Shown here one piece after another: positions 23,815 to 32,891 of a stretch of 50,826 nt of DNA. Below the pieces are notes generated by a model, which did no database searches, was not told the origin of the DNA, and saw nothing but the letters and a program-made list of their open reading frames with translations. Source of the stretch: Gammaproteobacteria bacterium. GTDB taxonomy: Bacteria > Pseudomonadota > Gammaproteobacteria > JAGOUN01. The translations under genes and the position numbers were made by a program. How positions within the stretch are numbered: position 1 is the stretch's first letter; every line of letters begins with the position of its first letter. The stretch lies in assembly GCA_021208965.1 (NCBI GenBank), contig JAJOJD010000059.1:1-50826 (forward strand), given 5' to 3'.

Positions 23815-25236
23815 ATGAAAAGAAACTATTTGTCTTTTGTCGTAGGGTTGTGTTTTTCTGCTATCAGTTCTTCTGTTTTTGCGACAGATTTGTTAGAGGC
23901 TTACAATGATGCATTGAAGAGTGACCCCACTTATCTTGCCGCAAAAAGCACGTATGAGGCCGCTCTCCAAGATGTTCCTATTACGCGCTCTGTTTTATTG
24001 CCACAGTTGTTTTTACAAAATACGAATAATGGATCTGTTTTTATGAGCAAAGCGCACCATTCAGGTTCTGCAAACGCTAAGGACACACTTTCTAGTCGTG
24101 GGTACGGGATGGAGTTGTCGTTAACGCAATCGATTTTTAACTTTACTGCCATTGAAGAATTTCGTGCGGCAAAAGATACGGTTAAAGCTGCCGCAGAAAC
24201 CTATTATGCCGCATTACAAACGTTAATGCTGACGGTCGCAACAAATTATTTTACCGTATTAAATAACCAAGAAAATTTACGTTATGCGCAAGCAAATGTA
24301 CAAGCGAATAAAAGTTCGTTAACACAAGCGCAGCAGCAATATCGTGTAGGAACGAATACGTTAACCGATGTGTATACAGCTCAAGCGGCCTATTCTAGTG
24401 CCGTTTCCAATCAAGTTACCGCTAAAAATAATTTGGAAAATTCGATTGAAAGTTTGCGTTCCGTTACTGGAAAGTTATATACGGAATTTTCTCCTTTGCG
24501 TGACGATTTGCCCTTGGTTTCTCCCGATCCCAAGAATGTTGATGAGTGGGTTAAAGTAGCGCTTGAAAACAATCCGACAATTAAATCAGCTCAATATACG
24601 GCGATGGCAGCGATGAAGACTGTCGGAGCGCAGCGAGGAGGACATCTCCCTACTGTGGATTTGAATGCTTCTTATGGGCAAACCTATCAGTATGATATTT
24701 CTGATGATTCCTCTAGTACAGGATCTGGGCGTACGACGGGTGGATCCGTTGGGGTGAACGTTAGTTTGCCTATTTTTGAGGGGGGGTTAGTGACAGCGCA
24801 AACGCGACAAGCAGAATCGAATTATGAAACGGCTATTCATAACCTAGAGTTACAACATCGCAGTATTGAAACAAGTACCCGACAAAATTATTTAAGTGTC
24901 TTAGCGGCGATTACTGCGGTTGAGGCAGACAAAACATCGGTTAAATCGAATGAAAGTGCTTTACGAGGTTTAGAAGCAGGTTATCGTGTCGGGACTCAGA
25001 CGATGATTGATGTCCTCAACCAACAGAGTTTACTCCTCTCTGCGGAGCAGACATACGCCGCTGATCGATTTCATTATGTCACGAGTTTAATTCATCTAAA
25101 AAATGATACGGGCGTGTTGAGTTTGTATGACTTAGAAGCGGTGAATGAATGGTTGAAGAAACCCAGCGTTGATCTTGCCGATAACGATATCCAAAAGGTT
25201 CAAGGATTGAATGTTTTAGATAACCGTGATCAATGA
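23815..25236 (+). CDS. tolC: TolC-family outer-membrane efflux channel
   Basis: TolC forms a trimeric outer-membrane and periplasmic tunnel used by type I secretion and efflux pumps. From ATG 23815 there is a clear signal peptide (MKRNYLSFVVGLCFSAISSS, cleavage after VFA), then the family start DLLEAYNDALKSDPTYLAAK. Two homologous halves with long helices are visible, for example QQYRVGTNTLTDVYTAQAAY and its counterpart EAGYRVGTQTMIDVLNQQSL, as expected from the internal duplication. The mature size is normal. The frame also opens at TTG 23749, which has a much better ribosome-binding site (GAGGGAG) but adds 22 residues ahead of the signal peptide, so the start is uncertain. A lipoprotein gene follows 24 bases downstream. 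Confidence 0.93.
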   Translation: MKRNYLSFVVGLCFSAISSSVFATDLLEAYNDALKSDPTYLAAKSTYEAALQDVPITRSVLLPQLFLQNTNNGSVFMSKAHHSGSANAKDTLSSRGYGMELSLTQSIFNFTAIEEFRAAKDTVKAAAETYYAALQTLMLTVATNYFTVLNNQENLRYAQANVQANKSSLTQAQQQYRVGTNTLTDVYTAQAAYSSAVSNQVTAKNNLENSIESLRSVTGKLYTEFSPLRDDLPLVSPDPKNVDEWVKVALENNPTIKSAQYTAMAAMKTVGAQRGGHLPTVDLNASYGQTYQYDISDDSSSTGSGRTTGGSVGVNVSLPIFEGGLVTAQTRQAESNYETAIHNLELQHRSIETSTRQNYLSVLAAITAVEADKTSVKSNESALRGLEAGYRVGTQTMIDVLNQQSLLLSAEQTYAADRFHYVTSLIHLKNDTGVLSLYDLEAVNEWLKKPSVDLADNDIQKVQGLNVLDNRDQ

Positions 25237-25260
25237 GTGAATAAAGGGGGATAAGGCCCA

Positions 25261-25725
25261 GTGAAGCCAGATAGTCAATCGATTCGCCGTTTTTTTTGTA
25301 CGCGATCAGGGTATGTTTTAGTGGTTTGTGCTTTTTTGTTGAGTGCTTGTTCTCGAGTGATGGTGCCAGAAGTGGGTGCCGTTGTTCCATGTCAAATTCA
25401 GTCTATTGCTCAAGTGGAGCAAGCGATATTTTTAGCGCTACAAAAACAGGGATGGACGGTCCATGCTTACACGCATCATGTTATTCAAGTGCGTAAGGCA
25501 TTTAAACAGATGCGAGCGACGGTCGATATTGCCTATGGGTATAAAGGATTTAGTTTAGAGTATGTCGATAGTCAACAGATGAATTATCATCTTGAGGATG
25601 ACACGATCGATCCAACCTATAAAAAATGGATTGATCAGCTGCTTAATGCGATTAATCAACAATTAAAATATACCGTTGATAATGGTCCCGTCGTTACTTG
25701 CCTGAGTAAGAATATCGCGCGTTAG
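25261..25725 (+). CDS. Small putative lipoprotein of unknown function
   Basis: The 154-residue product has a basic N-terminus, a hydrophobic segment and a lipobox LSAC with the lipidated Cys30 (VCAFLLSACSRV), so it should be anchored in a membrane on the periplasmic side. The mature part is short and soluble, with AIFLALQKQGWTVHAY and KQMRATVDIAYGYKGFSLEY; two further cysteines (CQ near residue 44, and one near the C-terminus) might form a disulfide. Start is GTG 25261 with AAGG upstream. It lies 24 bases after tolC, probably cotranscribed, suggesting an envelope role. The 3' end overlaps hemL on the other strand by 32 bases. Confidence 0.75.
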   Translation: MKPDSQSIRRFFCTRSGYVLVVCAFLLSACSRVMVPEVGAVVPCQIQSIAQVEQAIFLALQKQGWTVHAYTHHVIQVRKAFKQMRATVDIAYGYKGFSLEYVDSQQMNYHLEDDTIDPTYKKWIDQLLNAINQQLKYTVDNGPVVTCLSKNIAR

Positions 25726-26999
25726 CGAATACTCGATCAATCGCAAGGATTGTTTGGTCGATGATATCCTCGTCGTGTGCGATGGACATAAATCCAGCCT
25801 CAAATGCCGAAGGGGCTAAGTATATTTTTTCTTTCAACATCGCATGAAAAAACTGATTAAATTGTGGTGCATTGCACTGAGCAACATCATGGTAATCTCG
25901 AATGGATGTTTTATCCGTAAAAAATAATCCGAACATCCCGCAGACATGCTGAGTTAATAGAGAAATACGATGTTTTTTGGCAACAGCATTTACCCCATCA
26001 ATTAACCGTTCTGTTTTTTTAGTGAGTATGGCATAAAACAATTTGTTTTTTTGAATATAGTTGAGTTGCGCAATACCTGCTGACATAGCCAAAGGGTTAC
26101 CGGATAGTGTCCCTGCTTGATAAACTGGCCCTGTGGGTGCGAGATATTGCATAATTTCTCGTCGTCCGCCGATAGCGCCGACGGGTAATCCCCCGCCGAT
26201 AACTTTTCCAAACGTTGAAAGATGGGGGCGAATGCCATAAATCTCTTGTGCTCCACCTTGAGCAACGCGAAAACCAGTCATGACTTCATCAAAAAATCAA
26301 TACGCTGCGATATTGTTCACATAAAGTGAATAACTGTTGGTGAAAATGAGCGTCGGGTAAAATGCAGTTCATATTACCTGCAATTGGCTCAACAATTACT
26401 GCGGCGATATCCTGAGGATATTGTTTAAACAGGGCTTCAACCTGGTCTATGTGATTAAACTCAGCGATTAACGTATCTGCTGCAACATTTTCCGGTACGC
26501 CGGCCGAGCCTGGAATGCCTAGTGTGAGGACCCCTGAACCTGCCTTGACCAATAAGCTATCGGCATGACCGTGATAACATCCATTAAATTTAATGATTTT
26601 ATTGCGTTGCGTAAAACCACGCGCCAAACGCAGTGCTGTCATTGTGGCCTCTGTGCCGGAGTTAACAAAGCGGACTTGTTCAACCGAGGAAACCATTGAA
26701 CAGACAAGCGAGGCAAGTTTTGTTTCTAAGGCGGTTGGCGCCCCATAACTTAGACCATTCTCTGCCGCCTGTTGCACGGCTTGTACGACCGCAGGATGAG
26801 CGTGTCCTAGTATCATGGGTCCCCAAGATCCGACATAGTCGATGTATTGATTTCCATCGCTATCAACGATAAAGGGGCCTGATGCTTTTTCGATAAAAAG
26901 AGGTGTTCCTCCAACAGCGTTGAAAGCGCGAACAGGGGAGTTAACGCCTCCCGGAATATAGTGTTGTGCGTCTTGAAATAGCGATAGCGGATGGGTCAC
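25694..26999 (-). pseudogene. hemL: Glutamate-1-semialdehyde 2,1-aminomutase, broken by one homopolymer frameshift
   Basis: HemL converts glutamate-1-semialdehyde to 5-aminolevulinate, the haem precursor, using PLP. The first frame (26999 to about 26297) has [36 protein letters not shown] and GCYHGHAD, ending RSVLIF. The second frame begins in the next residues with MTGFRVAQGGAQ, has the PLP lysine in TFGKVIGGG, and runs to a normal C-terminus. The coding-strand T6 at 26291-26296 needs to be T5 to read [15 protein letters not shown] without a break, giving 434 residues, the usual length. Every diagnostic residue is present, so either the base count is wrong, expression is rescued by slippage, or inactivation is very recent. 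It is divergent from the rubredoxin gene. Confidence 0.92.
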
Positions 27000-27064
27000 G
27001 ATTGAAATCTCAATGAATTCGTTTTACGATGCATATATTATAAATTTTTTCCGGCAAAAATAGA

Positions 27065-27244
27065 ATGAGTGATTATAAGACGTATATGTGTCAGCTGTGT
27101 GGGTTATTGTATAACGAAGCAGAGGGTTGGCCTGATGAGGGTATTGCGCCAGGAACTCGCTGGCATGATGTTCCTGAAACATGGTTGTGCCCAGAATGTG
27201 GGGCCAGTAAGGCAGATTTTGAGATGATCGCGATTACTGCTTAG
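27065..27244 (+). CDS. Rubredoxin
   Basis: A 59-residue electron carrier with a single FeS4 iron: Cys9, Cys12, Cys42 and Cys45 in MCQLCG and LCPECGASK. The intervening segment (EGWPDEGIAPGTRWHDVPETW) has the aromatic residues of the rubredoxin core. Start is ATG 27065. It faces away from hemL and its last 11 bases overlap the 3' end of the large flavin oxidoreductase on the other strand. Likely partners are a rubredoxin reductase or a peroxide/superoxide-reducing enzyme; none is certain here. Confidence 0.93.
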   Translation: MSDYKTYMCQLCGLLYNEAEGWPDEGIAPGTRWHDVPETWLCPECGASKADFEMIAITA

Positions 27245-30200
27245 CGAGAAATAATCGGTTGATCGTCTTTTGACAATCGTTTTGTTTTTCTCTGACCGCT
27301 AAGTGATCGATGTCAATCATTTCAATCGGTTGATCTTGCCAAGAACAAGCAAAAACAGCCTTCGTTCGTTCGCCGGTGTCAGGATCAACTTGCCATTGTA
27401 AGCATTGTGCGCATACACCCTTCAGCATACATTGCATTTGCCCGTGAACAGAAGCGGTGATTTTTGTATGGGTCGGGAGTTTTTCTTGGAGATATTCTTT
27501 TTGTATACGCACAATTTCTTTTAACTGCGTGCTATTTCCAATCACTTGAATACGATCAATATGTTGTAGTGGAATGATGGCATTTTTAGTGTCAGCATAG
27601 TTTTTTAATGTTTCGATACAATCTTCTGTCCAAAACACGAGGTCACAGATAGATTCAATGTCTTGTTGATAGAATAAATTCGCCTGATGGTCGCTATATC
27701 CAATACATACGACACCATTTCCCAAGTCTTTCAGCGCTTTTGCATAAGAATGAACATGTGATAAATTTTTTTCATTTGCGATGATGAGGATATTTTCATG
27801 ATTCTCTGAGATTTTACTACGAACCCCCGTTGGCCCCATAAGGGCGACGTGGTTGCCAATAACAAGATGATCAAGAAAGGATTGGCGAGCGTCTTTTGTG
27901 GCTAGAGTAAATGTCAGTCTATTGTTTACTCGATCGACATCGCTGGCAAATAACCATGGCGCTTCATGGGATATTTTTTTATCTGATTCAAAGGCTTGAA
28001 TGCGATAGAAATTACCAGGGCGATAATGTTTGATCGCTTGTGGTGAATGGATATCAATCGCAATAATTCCCTGTTGAGGATATCGAATATCCACGACCGT
28101 TGAAGTGAATTGATGACGAATATTTTCTTTAAAAGACGGATAATCCTGTTCGTTTTGGCCGTTATGATTAAGAAGATGCGCCATAATTTTCGGGTAAGTA
28201 TATTTTGCTGATGCAATGGCTTTGACCACGTTGCCATGAAAAATAGGGTGGGTATCGCCAACAAAACTGACACGGTGTTTGTTGTGATCATGATACGACG
28301 TGAATGGCCCAATATTGGGATCTTTACAATGTTCTGCACCATGAGCCGCATATAATTCCCCGTTTTTTTCTTCATAAGAAAGATATTGCATAGTTTTTCG
28401 CTCAAGAACATGCGGATGTTCAAACGAATAAGCAACATTCAACGACGCTCCGGTGGCCACTAAAATGCTTTTTGCAGGCAACGTCACCAAAGAGTTTTCT
28501 TGTGTTGTACATGCCATCGAGTGGCAATGACCATGTTCATCGAGATTAACGCGAACGGGTGATAAATGTTCACTATAAAAAATGCCTTCTTCTAAGGCTT
28601 TATGCAGTTCCTCATGATTATTAACATAAGCTGGGGATTGTTGCATGCGTTGACGATAAACAATAGTGACTCCTCCCCACTGATGAAGAAGTGGAATAAA
28701 TTGTGGCTTGCGATTTTCACGATTTGCACGTTGTCGTTCCTCTGCAATCAATTGAGCATGAGTCAAAAATTCTTGAAGTATGGCATAGGATGAAAGGCTA
28801 AATTCGGCCAGTATTTCTTCACGAGAATAGAGGGTTTTAATTTTTTTATAACGCTCAGCTATTTTTTCAACCTGACGAATGTAATAAGCTTGTGCTTCGG
28901 TTGCGGCATCAACACCGGTCAGGCCACCGCCGATGACAACAACCGGCAGCCGGATTTCCAAGGCTGAAAAACTGTTCTTTTTTGCAGCGCCAGTCAATTG
29001 TAATGCCATTAAAAAATCATTCGCTTGCCGCATGCCACTCGCCATACTATTTTTAACGGGCAGTGCTTTAGGAAGCCCTGCACCAACAGCAATCACAAAA
29101 TGATCAAATCCTAAATCCCAGGCATCTTCAATCGTGACTGTTCCACCAAAACGCACATTTCCAAAGACTTGAAAATAGGGGCGGCGCATTAAAGAAATAT
29201 AGATCAGCTTGAGGAAATTTTTATCCCAACGGACAGTAATCCCATATTCTGCGACGCCACCAAATCCAGCGACAAGGCGATCATCTAATGATTCTACGAT
29301 ACGTTGGTAATCGCGAATGGGTTGGGTGATGTAGGTTGTTGGTAACGGCTCAATTTTCAGCCCGTCAAAGCCCACCACGGCGCATCCTTCTTGAAGCAAG
29401 TGATGCGCTAAGGTAAAACCTGCTGGCCCCATGCCGGCAATCATGATTTTTTTGCCATTATACGGGCGCATGATCCATTGTTCTTGACGCAGGGGATTCC
29501 ATTTGGTTAATAGATCATAAACTTCCACCCCCCACGGCAAAGCTAATACATCGCTTAAGACACGCGTTTCAATTTGTGGGATATTGACAGGCGTTTGTTT
29601 TTGATAAATACAGGCTTTCATGCAATCGTTACAAATGCGGTGACCGGTCGCAGGGCACATAGGGTTATCGAGCATGACCATGGCTAATGCGCCAATTGTC
29701 CAACCGTCGCGCTTCAGCAAATGCATTTCAGAAATTCTTTCTTCCAGTGGACAGCCGGTTAATGTCGTATTCAGAGGATTTTTTTTATACCCGGCAGAGG
29801 GTTCTTTTTTGTTATTCGGAAAACCTTTGGAGCAAAAATCACCGTCATGATCATGGCAGTAAATGCAATAATGAATTTCATTTTGTACTGCTTGGGCGGA
29901 CATGCCTGTATCTGTCAAAGAAAATCCATCACGTTCTCGCCAGTGTTTTTCAGAGAGGGTCTGTTGCGCAATTCCATCGCGGAGAATAGTGGTGGTTGGG
30001 ATAAGATGCTCGTAATCTAATTTTTCTGGAAAACGCAAACTTTCCCAGTGTTGAGTGATCACACGTCCTTCTGTTGTTTGTAACGCTTGAACGCACCACT
30101 GTGCGAGTTTTTCTATGTCATCACGGTAGATCTCCGTATTATTCAGGTATAGCAATCCCAGCGTTGCGACATCATGCTCTAAATTGCCGCTATCGATGTG

Positions 30201-30608
30201 ATGAGTATTTAGCTGGCGTAATAAAGCGGTGTGTAATACGGAAAATGAGGAAAATTCGTCTGGTTTATGTAATAAACGTTTGACTTTGGTTAAGATAAAT
30301 TCTTTTCTAAATAAAGCGATTGGGTTTTTTTGTTGCGTTTGTTGTTGACTTGCTTGTGTTTCTTTTTCAATCGCAAAAAGTTGAGCAAGAAATCTTTCGA
30401 TATATGTTGCCAATGCGATTAAAAAGTCGCTCGTTTCTGTCGTAGATAGAGAACGTGTCTGTTGTCGGTATTCTTGCAAATGGTCAAAAAGATGTGTGTT
30501 CGCTTTTTGAAGATAGCTCAAGAATTCGCTATCAAGTTGTTGTAATCCTGACGCACTGAAAAAATCATTAAACTGTAATGTTGCGTGTTGAAGAGAAAGT
30601 GTATGCAT
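27234..30608 (-). CDS. Large FAD/iron-sulfur oxidoreductase: GltD-like module fused to a PyrK/ferredoxin-reductase-like module
   Basis: This 1124-residue cytosolic protein combines several modules. Residues 1-240 are an uncharacterised helical N-terminus. About 248-345 hold cysteine clusters (CIYCHDHDGDFC, then CPATGHRICNDCMKACIY) likely to bind iron-sulfur clusters. From 389 there is an FAD-binding GMGPAG fold and at 559 a second GGG dinucleotide fold, as in glutamate synthase small subunit and NfnB-like reductases. From about 850 a ferredoxin-reductase-like domain (GNFYRIQAF, VALMGPTGVRSKI) is followed by a C-terminal cysteine motif CMLKGVCAQC ... FACSW as in the dihydroorotate dehydrogenase electron-transfer subunit PyrK. 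The substrate is unknown; electron transfer between NAD(P)H and a low-potential carrier is likely. Its 3' end overlaps the convergent rubredoxin gene. Confidence 0.75.
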   Translation of the reverse strand: MHTLSLQHATLQFNDFFSASGLQQLDSEFLSYLQKANTHLFDHLQEYRQQTRSLSTTETSDFLIALATYIERFLAQLFAIEKETQASQQQTQQKNPIALFRKEFILTKVKRLLHKPDEFSSFSVLHTALLRQLNTHHIDSGNLEHDVATLGLLYLNNTEIYRDDIEKLAQWCVQALQTTEGRVITQHWESLRFPEKLDYEHLIPTTTILRDGIAQQTLSEKHWRERDGFSLTDTGMSAQAVQNEIHYCIYCHDHDGDFCSKGFPNNKKEPSAGYKKNPLNTTLTGCPLEERISEMHLLKRDGWTIGALAMVMLDNPMCPATGHRICNDCMKACIYQKQTPVNIPQIETRVLSDVLALPWGVEVYDLLTKWNPLRQEQWIMRPYNGKKIMIAGMGPAGFTLAHHLLQEGCAVVGFDGLKIEPLPTTYITQPIRDYQRIVESLDDRLVAGFGGVAEYGITVRWDKNFLKLIYISLMRRPYFQVFGNVRFGGTVTIEDAWDLGFDHFVIAVGAGLPKALPVKNSMASGMRQANDFLMALQLTGAAKKNSFSALEIRLPVVVIGGGLTGVDAATEAQAYYIRQVEKIAERYKKIKTLYSREEILAEFSLSSYAILQEFLTHAQLIAEERQRANRENRKPQFIPLLHQWGGVTIVYRQRMQQSPAYVNNHEELHKALEEGIFYSEHLSPVRVNLDEHGHCHSMACTTQENSLVTLPAKSILVATGASLNVAYSFEHPHVLERKTMQYLSYEEKNGELYAAHGAEHCKDPNIGPFTSYHDHNKHRVSFVGDTHPIFHGNVVKAIASAKYTYPKIMAHLLNHNGQNEQDYPSFKENIRHQFTSTVVDIRYPQQGIIAIDIHSPQAIKHYRPGNFYRIQAFESDKKISHEAPWLFASDVDRVNNRLTFTLATKDARQSFLDHLVIGNHVALMGPTGVRSKISENHENILIIANEKNLSHVHSYAKALKDLGNGVVCIGYSDHQANLFYQQDIESICDLVFWTEDCIETLKNYADTKNAIIPLQHIDRIQVIGNSTQLKEIVRIQKEYLQEKLPTHTKITASVHGQMQCMLKGVCAQCLQWQVDPDTGERTKAVFACSWQDQPIEMIDIDHLAVREKQNDCQKTINRLFLAKQ

Positions 30609-30656
30609 GGTTATGCCAATAACGAAAACAGCTATAAGGATAGCACGCCGAGGGTG

Positions 30657-30977
30657 TTACTGGCGAGATAAGCGTGATATAACGATAGGTGTGGATAGTT
30701 TTTTTACCCACTCTTCAAACGAAGAGGTGATATTGTTTGTTTGCATCAGAAGATCTGAAATAATCGATTGACAGCGTGTATTTTTCAATCGCTCTTCTGA
30801 TTCTCGTCGCATTTTTTCTAATGCTTTTCGATTGTTTGGGCTCATTTCGTTTGCTAGTGCGGTGATCATCATGACGTGACGATAAACCTGGGTTTCTTCA
30901 TCGCCTAGGCCGCTATTTTTTGCGATGAGGTCGGCTTCGTAAAACTTTTTTTGTAAAGCTTTCGTCAGTTTGTTCAT
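30657..30977 (-). CDS. Small unknown helical protein
   Basis: A 106-residue hydrophilic protein starting MNKLTKALQKKFYEADLIAK. It is charged and predicted helical, without cysteines arranged as a metal site and without a membrane segment or signal peptide. No family is recognised. It lies 48 bases upstream of the large oxidoreductase on the same strand and could be cotranscribed with it, and is divergent from sdhE. Confidence 0.5.
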   Translation of the reverse strand: MNKLTKALQKKFYEADLIAKNSGLGDEETQVYRHVMMITALANEMSPNNRKALEKMRRESEERLKNTRCQSIISDLLMQTNNITSSFEEWVKKLSTPIVISRLSRQ

Positions 30978-31055
30978 ATAAAGCGTGTGCTCTTTTACCC
31001 ATTCTGCACGTATAATAGATCACAGATTGAATTTTATCAAATATAGGTGATGTAT

Positions 31056-31295
31056 ATGTTACAAACAAATCATCAATTAAAACGTTTACAGTGGCAATGC
31101 CGTCGAGGAATGCTCGAGATAGATTTATTGTTAAAGCGTTATCTTTCTGCTCATTATAGGTATGTGAGTGTTGATGAACAGGCTATTTTTGAGTCTTTTT
31201 TGTCAGAAAACGACCAAAATTTATTTTTATGGTTAACGGGTCGTTCGCTTGCGCCAGAGAAATATCAATGCATACTCGAGCGTCTGCATCCATGA
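31056..31295 (+). CDS. sdhE: SdhE, FAD assembly factor for succinate dehydrogenase
   Basis: SdhE (YgfY) helps attach FAD covalently to SdhA and FrdA. The 79-residue product has the signature RRGMLEIDLLL containing the essential RGxxE, and the C-terminal FLWLTGR segment. The start ATG 31056 is chosen because AGGTGA lies ideally upstream; an in-frame ATG at 31050 and GTG at 31047 sit inside that site. The next gene overlaps it by 4 bases (ATGA), the conserved sdhE-ygfX arrangement. Confidence 0.93.
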   Translation: MLQTNHQLKRLQWQCRRGMLEIDLLLKRYLSAHYRYVSVDEQAIFESFLSENDQNLFLWLTGRSLAPEKYQCILERLHP

Positions 31296-31612
31296 AAACG
31301 TCGGTCGTTTTGTTATCGATGATGTCTGTGTTAACGAGCAGTGCAATACTGTTGAGTGCTTTACCTTTATGGGTTGCTTTGATGCTTGTGGTGAGTATTT
31401 TGGTGGGCGCTTTGTATAAGATTCGACAGCTAGGCACGGTATCTTTGAGAGAGATTGATTTATCGGACGCTGTTGTTACCCGTCATCTTTGCTTTGTTCG
31501 TTTACACGATAAATCCAGCTATTTTCCGATCAGTCGACTTGAATTTTCCAAGGATGATTTTCGTCGCCTTAAATTAAGGATAATTTTTCAAAGAAATTCG
31601 GAAATGTTTTAG
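31292..31612 (+). CDS. YgfX/CptA-like inner-membrane protein
   Basis: The 106-residue product has two N-terminal hydrophobic segments (about 4-22 and 26-46) and a cytoplasmic tail ending DDFRRLKLRIIFQ, which matches the layout and C-terminal pattern of YgfX/CptA. The ATG overlaps the sdhE stop; sdhE-ygfX overlap is typical of gammaproteobacteria. In E. coli YgfX has been proposed to act as a toxin on cytoskeletal proteins with SdhE as partner; that role is debated. Its last 44 bases overlap the convergent aroA. Sequence similarity is weak, so the call rests largely on position and topology. Confidence 0.7.
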   Translation: MKTSVVLLSMMSVLTSSAILLSALPLWVALMLVVSILVGALYKIRQLGTVSLREIDLSDAVVTRHLCFVRLHDKSSYFPISRLEFSKDDFRRLKLRIIFQRNSEMF

Positions 31613-32828
31613 AGATACATTCGGGGTCTTGAATGATGATATTTGGTACTTTTAAACCGATAATTGAACAGGCCATGGCAATTCGATGATCATGGTATGA
31701 ACTAATCGTTGTGCCTCGTGGGGTGCTGGGGTAAATAGTTATCGCGGTTTCTTCTTCTTCAACGTGAATATTGAGTGCGCGTAAATTCGCGACTATCGCC
31801 GTAATACGATCTGACTCTTTAACGCGAACATGACCTATGTTGCTGATGCGTGTTGGAGATTGGGCAAAAGGTGCGATTGCCGCGAGTGTCATCATTGTGT
31901 CAGAACAATCTCGCATATCGGCGTCCACTCCTTGCAATTGTTTTGGGCCGATCACCCGAATGTTGTTTTCATCATCAATAATAGTACAGCCCATTTTTTC
32001 GAGGATGTCGAGAAATGCTTTATCCCCTTGCAAGCTCTTTCTCCGTGATAGATTGAGTATCGTGATTGTACTGTTTGTAACGGCAGCAGCGGCAAAAAAA
32101 TAAGAGGCACTAGAAAAATCAGGTTCAATCCAATAGTTTCTGGCTAGATAAGTTTGCGCAGATCGAACATGCCATGTCTTATCACTGCGCTGATCGATGA
32201 AAACGCCAAATTGACGCATCATGGCACAGGTCATCCGAATATAGGGTTCACTCACGAGATCATGGGTTTTAAAGACACTATCCTGTTGATAATAAGGCGC
32301 ACTCATCAATAATCCTGATAAAAATTGACTGCTCGTCCCACCAAAAATAGTTATTTTTCCTCCTCGTAATCGTTGAGTATTGTTGATTTTCAAAGGTAGT
32401 CTTTGATCAGAAATACAGGCACCTTGTTGAATGAGTACGTCGAGCAATTGCTGAATAGGGCGTTTTTGTAATTGAGAACTGCCATGGAAATAGAATTCAC
32501 CGTCTTGATTCCCACACGCCGGTAATAAAAAACGTAGCACCGTACCAGAATCATGGCAATCAAGGTATGTGCTTTTCTGGGGAAAAATACCTTCAACACC
32601 TTGTATGCGTACGCTGTGATTTGCTCGATCAATGGCTAATGAGACGCCTAAACGAGATAAATTTTTCATCAGAGCGTCGGTATCATCACTTAGTAATACG
32701 TTGTGTAAGCAGGAATTTCCTTTAGCCAGTGCGGCTAATAATAAACACCGATTGGTGATACTTTTCGATCCAGGAATGGAGATTGTACGAGAGACAGGCT
32801 GTCTAAGCGTTTGGATTTCCATCAACAT
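31569..32828 (-). CDS. aroA: 3-phosphoshikimate 1-carboxyvinyltransferase (EPSP synthase)
   Basis: AroA adds enolpyruvate to shikimate-3-phosphate in the aromatic amino acid pathway. Signatures: IPGSKSITNRCLLLAAL (N-terminal lysine), SSQFLSGLLMSAPY, DFSSASYFFAAAAVTN, DCSDTMMTLA, RVKESDRI and SYHDHRIAMACS. The phosphoenolpyruvate loop reads DSGTVLRF rather than the proteobacterial GNAGTAMR, and the following arginine segment is QKRPIQ; the glycine and threonine are kept. This resembles versions from Firmicutes or archaea as recalled. Start is ATG 32828 with AAGGA upstream; the frame is open further to 32882. Length 419 residues is normal. The 3' end overlaps the ygfX-like gene. Confidence 0.93.
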   Translation of the reverse strand: MLMEIQTLRQPVSRTISIPGSKSITNRCLLLAALAKGNSCLHNVLLSDDTDALMKNLSRLGVSLAIDRANHSVRIQGVEGIFPQKSTYLDCHDSGTVLRFLLPACGNQDGEFYFHGSSQLQKRPIQQLLDVLIQQGACISDQRLPLKINNTQRLRGGKITIFGGTSSQFLSGLLMSAPYYQQDSVFKTHDLVSEPYIRMTCAMMRQFGVFIDQRSDKTWHVRSAQTYLARNYWIEPDFSSASYFFAAAAVTNSTITILNLSRRKSLQGDKAFLDILEKMGCTIIDDENNIRVIGPKQLQGVDADMRDCSDTMMTLAAIAPFAQSPTRISNIGHVRVKESDRITAIVANLRALNIHVEEEETAITIYPSTPRGTTISSYHDHRIAMACSIIGLKVPNIIIQDPECISKTFPNFFEKLSLI

Positions 32829-32891
32829 ACTTGTCATCCTTATCATCAAAGTGATATAAGAAAGCTCTAAAAATAGAGTCATATCGCTGTT

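Noticed and set aside
27926-28438. 170-codon frame on the minus strand inside the large oxidoreductase
   Set aside because: Same-strand shadow of a well-conserved long gene; composition is dominated by Ile, Leu, Lys and Asn as expected of an out-of-frame read.
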